A stretch of DNA of 64,000 nt from Lachnospiraceae bacterium (GTDB lineage Bacteria; Bacillota; Clostridia; Lachnospirales; Lachnospiraceae), in contig JAGAQU010000041.1 in assembly GCA_017622575.1 (NCBI GenBank), positions 18,341-82,340 on the forward strand. Direction: 5' to 3'. Made by a program: the position numbers and the translations under genes. Shown here piece by piece: positions 59,956-64,000 of this stretch (position 1 is its first letter; each line of letters starts with the position of its first letter). A model generated the notes under the pieces. The model had not been told where the DNA came from, made no database searches, and saw only the letters and a program-made list of their open reading frames with translations.

Positions 59956-61002
59956 TTACAGCACATCCGCAAAATGAACCTTCAGACGTTTGAAGATCAG
60001 CGATCCGATGCAGAAGAGAGTAACTGTAAAAATCCAAAAATATGTGGAGGAATAAAAGTGTTCGAAGAACCACTCATCCCCGTAAATCGCATTTCGATAT
60101 CCGTTCACAATGTAGACAAGAGGATTCAATTTAACAATCGTCACTATCTTGTCATCACCGATCATTCCGATATTCCAAAGTATGGGCGTCGCCCACATAC
60201 CAACCTGAAGTGCGATATTGATGATCTGGGCAAGATCCCTGAAAAAGACCACAATGGCACAGGTACAGTAACTCATGGCAAGCACCAGCACAAACAGGCA
60301 GAAACTGTAGTAAAATACCTGCAGTGTATAGACGGTTGGATAATATCCATAAATTGCTGCCACGATCAAAAGCACTGCCACAAAAAATATATGAATAAAG
60401 GTTGCCGCAATCAGCTTGATGATGGGCAGAATACTGATATTAAATACCACCTTTTTTACCAGATAACTGTACTCAAGGAGTGCATTGGTACCGTTGGTGA
60501 TGGCTTCAGAAAAATAAAACCAGGGGACAAGGCCTGCCGTCAAAAACAGCACATATGGCACTTCCACACCGCTTGAGACCATTTCACTTCTGGTATTAAA
60601 TATCACATCAAACACCACATAATACATAGCCACAGTAACTACAGGCTGGACAAGAGCCCACACAAAGCCAAGATAGGAGCCTGCATAGCGCTTTTTGAAA
60701 TCATTCTTTGCAAGCTTCCAGATCAGTTCTCTGCTTTGGAACAGCTCCTTCGGGATGATGAGCATCCTGTCATAATAGACTCCGAAAATAATACATGCAA
60801 GCGTCAGCAATGCACAGGCGCAAAATTTCTTTAAGTTTTCCGTATGTTGATCCGGTGCCAGAGGATTGTGATGGGTTACCACCATAATTGCCACAAGCAG
60901 GCAGATGGCATAAAAAATACCAATCCCTACCGGCTTTGGTATCTTTGAAAGCCAGGACGCACCGTTCTTTTCTTTACTGCTCTTCATTCTGATTTGATCC
61001 AT
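59956..61002 (-). CDS. wzm: ABC-2 type polysaccharide exporter permease
   Basis: A 348-residue membrane protein. The ABC2_membrane core (about 90-340) has six helices and the RELIWKLAKNDFKKRYAGSY entry region typical of Wzm/TagG. Two further helices (about 27-45 and 60-80) precede it, so this permease carries an N-terminal extension. It forms the channel that moves the lipid-linked glycan across the membrane. Starts 12 bases after rfbC and is followed by wzt after 26 bases. Confidence 0.93.
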   Translation of the reverse strand: MDQIRMKSSKEKNGASWLSKIPKPVGIGIFYAICLLVAIMVVTHHNPLAPDQHTENLKKFCACALLTLACIIFGVYYDRMLIIPKELFQSRELIWKLAKNDFKKRYAGSYLGFVWALVQPVVTVAMYYVVFDVIFNTRSEMVSSGVEVPYVLFLTAGLVPWFYFSEAITNGTNALLEYSYLVKKVVFNISILPIIKLIAATFIHIFFVAVLLIVAAIYGYYPTVYTLQVFYYSFCLFVLVLAMSYCTCAIVVFFRDLAQIINIALQVGMWATPILWNIGMIGDDKIVTIVKLNPLVYIVNGYRNAIYGDEWFFEHFYSSTYFWIFTVTLFCIGSLIFKRLKVHFADVL

Positions 61003-61014
61003 TCTTTCTGCTTA

Positions 61015-61584
61015 TTATTTTAAAGAAGCCCTGAACGCTGTATATTCCTTAATACCGCCCCACTTCTTGTCCTTGTCGGACATGATCAGCTCCGTGCCTT
61101 CCGGGATGGGCCATTCCACGCCGATATCCGGGTCATCATATTTGATGCCGCCCTCATCATTGGGATGATAGAAATCTGTACATTTATAGGCAAATTCCGC
61201 ATAATCCGACAATACCACAAATCCATGAGCAAAATTCTTCGGGATAAAAAACTGCTTTTTGTTCTCGGCAGAAAGGACTACTCCATACCATTTGCCATAG
61301 GTTGTCGAGCCCGGGCGAAGATCCACTGCCACATCAAACACTTCCCCGCTTACCACTCTCACCAGCTTGTCCTGAGGATAATTGATCTGAAAATGCAGTC
61401 CTCTCAACACATTTTTCACGGAAGCAGACTGATTGTCCTGCACAAACACCTGATCAATTCCCGCTTCTTTGTAATCATTGTAATTGTAGGTTTCCATGAA
61501 ATATCCTCTGGAATCCCCGAAAACTGCAGGTGTGATCACCTTCAGTCCCTCAATTTCACATGTTTCTACCGTTATCTTTCCCAT
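61015..61584 (-). CDS. rfbC: dTDP-4-dehydrorhamnose 3,5-epimerase
   Basis: A 189-residue cupin enzyme that epimerises dTDP-4-keto-6-deoxyglucose at C3 and C5. GDSRGYFMETYN, the catalytic His64 in VLRGLHFQINYPQDKLV, the GEVFDVAVDLR strand and FAHGFVVLSDYAEFAYK are conserved. AGGAG precedes the ATG. Third of the rfbB-rfbA-rfbC set. The last enzyme, RfbD, is not in this window. Confidence 0.97.
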   Translation of the reverse strand: MGKITVETCEIEGLKVITPAVFGDSRGYFMETYNYNDYKEAGIDQVFVQDNQSASVKNVLRGLHFQINYPQDKLVRVVSGEVFDVAVDLRPGSTTYGKWYGVVLSAENKKQFFIPKNFAHGFVVLSDYAEFAYKCTDFYHPNDEGGIKYDDPDIGVEWPIPEGTELIMSDKDKKWGGIKEYTAFRASLK

Positions 61585-61669
61585 TGTCTATGTTCTCCTG
61601 TTTCAATCTGTTACTTCTTTACCGAAAACTCTGCACCTTTTCTCTGCGCAAAGTTCCTTTCGCCACATC

Positions 61670-62545
61670 TTATACACCCAGACCTTCGGCAACTTCCTTT
61701 AAGTATTTGCCATAATCTGTCTTCATCAGAGGCTCTGCCAGCTTAAGAAGCTGCTCTTTGTCGATAAAGCCTCTCTTATAGGCAATTTCTTCAATACAGG
61801 AAATGTAGAGTCCCTGTCTTTTCTGGAACGCAGCCACAAAGTCCGCCGCATCAAGAAGGGAATCGTGATTTCCTGTGTCAAGCCAGGCAAATCCTCTTCC
61901 AAGCGTCTCCACGCGAAGGGTTCCTCTCCTCAGATATTCGTTATTGATACTGGTAATCTCGATCTCTCCTCTTGCGGAGGGCTTTACATTTGCCGCGATC
62001 TCCACCACATCATTATCGTAGAAATAAAGCCCGGGCACGGCATAGTTGCTCTTGGGGTTCTCCGGCTTCTCCTCAATGGACAATGCCTTTCCTGTCTCAT
62101 CGAATTCCACCACACCGTACTCTCTGGGATCCCGGACGTAATATCCGAAAATCGTAGCTCCTTTTTCTCTGGAAGCCACTTCGCGAAGCACCCTTGAAAA
62201 GCTCTGTCCGTAAAAAATATTATCTCCAAGCACTAGCGCTACCGAATCTTTTCCGATAAAGTCCGCACCAATGATAAACGCATCGGCAAGGCCTCTCGGC
62301 TGCTCCTGCACGGCATAGGAAAATTTCATACCAAGCTGGCTTCCGTCTCCCAAAAGTTCCTCAAATACCGGAAGGTCTCTGGGCGTGGATATGATCAGAA
62401 TCTCCCTGATTCCGGCCAGCATCAATGTAGAAAGCGGATAATAAATCATAGGTTTATCATAAACCGGCATAATCTGTTTACTGATTGCCTTGGTTAAGGG
62501 GTAAAGTCTCGTTCCCGAACCTCCCGCCAATATAATTCCCTTCAT
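61670..62545 (-). CDS. rfbA: Glucose-1-phosphate thymidylyltransferase
   Basis: A 291-residue nucleotidyltransferase that makes dTDP-glucose. The start [20 protein letters not shown] with [17 protein letters not shown] is diagnostic, and [30 protein letters not shown] and [11 protein letters not shown] are present. GGAGG upstream. Receives glucose-1-phosphate from the phosphoglucomutase in this locus. It has its own promoter that overlaps the terminator after rfbB. Confidence 0.97.
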   Translation of the reverse strand: MKGIILAGGSGTRLYPLTKAISKQIMPVYDKPMIYYPLSTLMLAGIREILIISTPRDLPVFEELLGDGSQLGMKFSYAVQEQPRGLADAFIIGADFIGKDSVALVLGDNIFYGQSFSRVLREVASREKGATIFGYYVRDPREYGVVEFDETGKALSIEEKPENPKSNYAVPGLYFYDNDVVEIAANVKPSARGEIEITSINNEYLRRGTLRVETLGRGFAWLDTGNHDSLLDAADFVAAFQKRQGLYISCIEEIAYKRGFIDKEQLLKLAEPLMKTDYGKYLKEVAEGLGV

Positions 62546-62593
62546 TTAAAATACCTCCAAAATTCTGTTTACACAGTTTGCATAGATACTGTT

Positions 62594-62623
62594 AGTATAC
62601 CACAAAATGGGAGTGATTGTAAA
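62594..62623 (-). promoter_or_regulatory. rfbA promoter overlapping the rfbB terminator
   Basis: Minus strand TTTACA (62618-62623) lies in the terminator loop region, then 18 bases, then TATACT (62594-62599) with TGG before it. A small dyad ATACTgttAGTAT (62586-62598) covers the -10. Confidence 0.55.
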
Positions 62624-62633
62624 TCACTCCCAT
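62607..62633 (-). terminator. Terminator-like hairpin after rfbB
   Basis: Twelve-bp perfect arms ATGGGAGTGATT / AATCACTCCCAT with a 3-base loop; the T tract on the minus strand is short (TTTTG), so read-through is likely. Confidence 0.7.
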
Positions 62634-62668
62634 GTCTTGTGTTATCTTATCCCATGTCTTGCGTCTTC

Positions 62669-63751
62669 TTATCTGTTCTGATACATATCATCATAATATT
62701 TCTGGTAATCGCCGCTTGTCACATTTTTCATCCAGTCTTCATGTTCAAAATACCAGGCAATGGTACGTTTGATTCCTTCCTTGAACATGGTCTCCGGCTC
62801 CCAGCCGATCTCTGCCTTGATCTTGTCGGGTGCAATGGCATATCTTCTGTCATGCCCTTTTCGATCCTCTACATAAGTGATAAGATTTTCGCTTACCAGC
62901 TTCTTTCTGGGATCATCATCCGGCAACATTTCCTGCAGTGTATCCAGAATGATATGAATGATCTCGATATTCTGCTTTTCATTGTGTCCACCCACATTGT
63001 ATGTTTCAAAGAGGCGTCCCTTTTCCTGTACCATATCGATGGCCTTTGCATGATCCTCCACATAAAGCCAGTCACGGACATTTTTACCGTCGCCGTATAC
63101 CGGCAATTTCTTTCCGTGAAGAGCGTTATTGATAATAAGAGGAATCAGCTTCTCCGGAAACTGATATGGTCCATAGTTATTGGAGCAGTTGGTGATATTG
63201 GCAGGAAACCTGTACGTATCCATATAAGCCTTTACCAGCATGTCCGAGCTTGCCTTGCTTGCGGAGTAGGGGCTGTGAGGCGCATAGGGTGTGGTCTCAT
63301 AAAAATATCCGCCATCTTCCTCAAGAGAGCCGTATACCTCATCTGTTGACACATGAAGGAATTTTTTATCTTCCTTGAAGGTGCCGTCAGGATTCTCCCA
63401 GGCTGCCTTTGCACAGTTTAACATCACTGCCGTTCCCAGCACATTGGTCTGCACAAAAACCTCAGGATTCTTAATACTTCTGTCTACATGGCTCTCTGCC
63501 GCAAAATGCACGACTCTGTCAATGTCATTCTCTGCAAAAATCTTTGAGATTGCCTCTTTATCGCAGATATTGGCTTTTACAAAAGTATAATTTTCTCTGT
63601 TTTCAACATCTTTAAGATTTTCAAGATTACCTGCATATGTGAGGGCATCCACATTGATGATCCTGATCTCATTGTCATACTTTTTAAACATATAATGAAT
63701 ATAATTGGAACCGATAAAACCGGCACCGCCTGTCACAAGATAAGTTCTCAT
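62669..63751 (-). CDS. rfbB: dTDP-glucose 4,6-dehydratase
   Basis: A 360-residue short-chain dehydrogenase/reductase that turns dTDP-glucose into dTDP-4-keto-6-deoxyglucose. NAD-binding VTGGAGFIGSNYIHYM at the start, the catalytic HVSTDEVYG, YSASKASSDMLV (YxxxK) and NCSNNYGPYQFPEKLIP are all present. It begins the dTDP-sugar part of the locus and has a promoter just upstream. Confidence 0.97.
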   Translation of the reverse strand: MRTYLVTGGAGFIGSNYIHYMFKKYDNEIRIINVDALTYAGNLENLKDVENRENYTFVKANICDKEAISKIFAENDIDRVVHFAAESHVDRSIKNPEVFVQTNVLGTAVMLNCAKAAWENPDGTFKEDKKFLHVSTDEVYGSLEEDGGYFYETTPYAPHSPYSASKASSDMLVKAYMDTYRFPANITNCSNNYGPYQFPEKLIPLIINNALHGKKLPVYGDGKNVRDWLYVEDHAKAIDMVQEKGRLFETYNVGGHNEKQNIEIIHIILDTLQEMLPDDDPRKKLVSENLITYVEDRKGHDRRYAIAPDKIKAEIGWEPETMFKEGIKRTIAWYFEHEDWMKNVTSGDYQKYYDDMYQNR

Positions 63752-63793
63752 TTTCTCAGCCTTTCGTTAATTTTTATGAAATATCTTAACGTT

Positions 63794-63822
63794 AATATAC
63801 CTTATTTAAAAAGAAATAGCAA
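63794..63822 (-). promoter_or_regulatory. Probable rfbB promoter
   Basis: Minus strand TTGCTA, 17 bases, TATATT (63794-63799), directly after the GH25 stop codon. A TTAACGTTAA palindrome (63786-63795) lies at the -10 edge. Confidence 0.5.
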
Positions 63823-63824
63823 TC

Positions 63825-64000
63825 TTAATATCCCAGATAGCTGATGTTCATATCCACGTTTCCGCTGATTCCGGAAACTTTTCCTGTTGAAGAATACTGC
63901 CACATATCATACTTTGTTCTGGTATATGTCGGTGTTGCCGCATACTGTGCAAGCCAGAGTTTATATCCCGTCAGGCTTGGCGTATTTATCTTTTCATTGA
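63825..64000 (-). CDS. GH25-type lysozyme, C-terminal end (truncated by window edge)
   Basis: The last 57 codons of a leftward gene. The sequence LWLAQYAATPTYTRTKYDMW, QYSSTGKVSGISGNVDMNIS and a short final YLGY matches the end of GH25 muramidases, where the WQYSS...GVDMN block closes the barrel. The active-site acids lie outside the window. A wall hydrolase directly ahead of a surface glycan locus is plausible. Confidence 0.82.
   Translation of the reverse strand, partial: NEKINTPSLTGYKLWLAQYAATPTYTRTKYDMWQYSSTGKVSGISGNVDMNISYLGY

Overview
The window looks like the chromosome of a spore-forming, low-to-medium GC Firmicute of the class Clostridia, most likely a Lachnospiraceae-type gut anaerobe. 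The basis is a SipL-type spore coat morphogenesis gene (DUF3794 plus LysM), a PyrDB/PyrK dihydroorotate dehydrogenase, the non-mevalonate gene ispE, a YesMN-type two-component system beside GH2/GH3 glycosidases, strong AGGAGG-type ribosome binding sites and consensus sigma-A promoters. Genus is not assignable from the sequence alone.

Layout. 0-8.6 kb: a carbohydrate-use locus (truncated response regulator, YesM-type kinase, GH3 enzyme, divergent AraC regulator, large GH2 enzyme with probable C-terminal carbohydrate-binding modules). 8.7-13.8 kb: a subtilase-family protein whose catalytic serine is replaced by glycine, a Cache-type chemoreceptor, a LacI regulator. 13.9-18.6 kb: a divergent ClpX, a coiled-coil NlpC/P60 hydrolase, a lipoprotein related to trigger factor, and a small membrane-anchored protein. 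18.7-21.9 kb: DUF1934 protein, murI, a small exported protein, GntR regulator, ispE.

21.9-35.9 kb is an AT-richer integrated element bounded by 48-bp direct repeats (two identical blocks of 21 and 17 bp around a divergent 10-bp centre). It carries a tyrosine integrase, two divergent regulatory switches, a RepA-like helicase followed by a symmetrical six-copy ATTGAT cluster, terminase, portal, a minor capsid-like protein, a tail chaperone-like protein and a tape measure protein. I see no major capsid, major tail, baseplate or lysis gene, so it is either a decayed prophage or a satellite-like element. Its left boundary runs through the ispE promoter, and both copies of the repeat keep the -35 and -10 boxes.

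35.9-43.8 kb: 82-bp tandem repeats, an unknown 208-aa protein, sipL, the pyrC-pyrK-pyrD cluster, a PrcB-domain lipoprotein and an HtrA protease. 43.8-64 kb: a surface polysaccharide locus transcribed leftward: GH25 end, rfbB, rfbA, rfbC, an ABC-2 exporter pair whose ATPase has a Wzt-like C-terminal extension, a methyltransferase-kinase-like fusion resembling the chain-capping enzyme WbdD, five family-2 glycosyltransferases, phosphoglucomutase, an undecaprenyl-phosphate sugar transferase and an LCP ligase. Together these suggest a rhamnose-containing glycan that is built on a lipid carrier, capped, exported by the ABC transporter and attached to the wall. A 6S-like structured RNA lies between the phosphoglucomutase and a glycosyltransferase; G-U versus A-C pairs place it on the minus strand.
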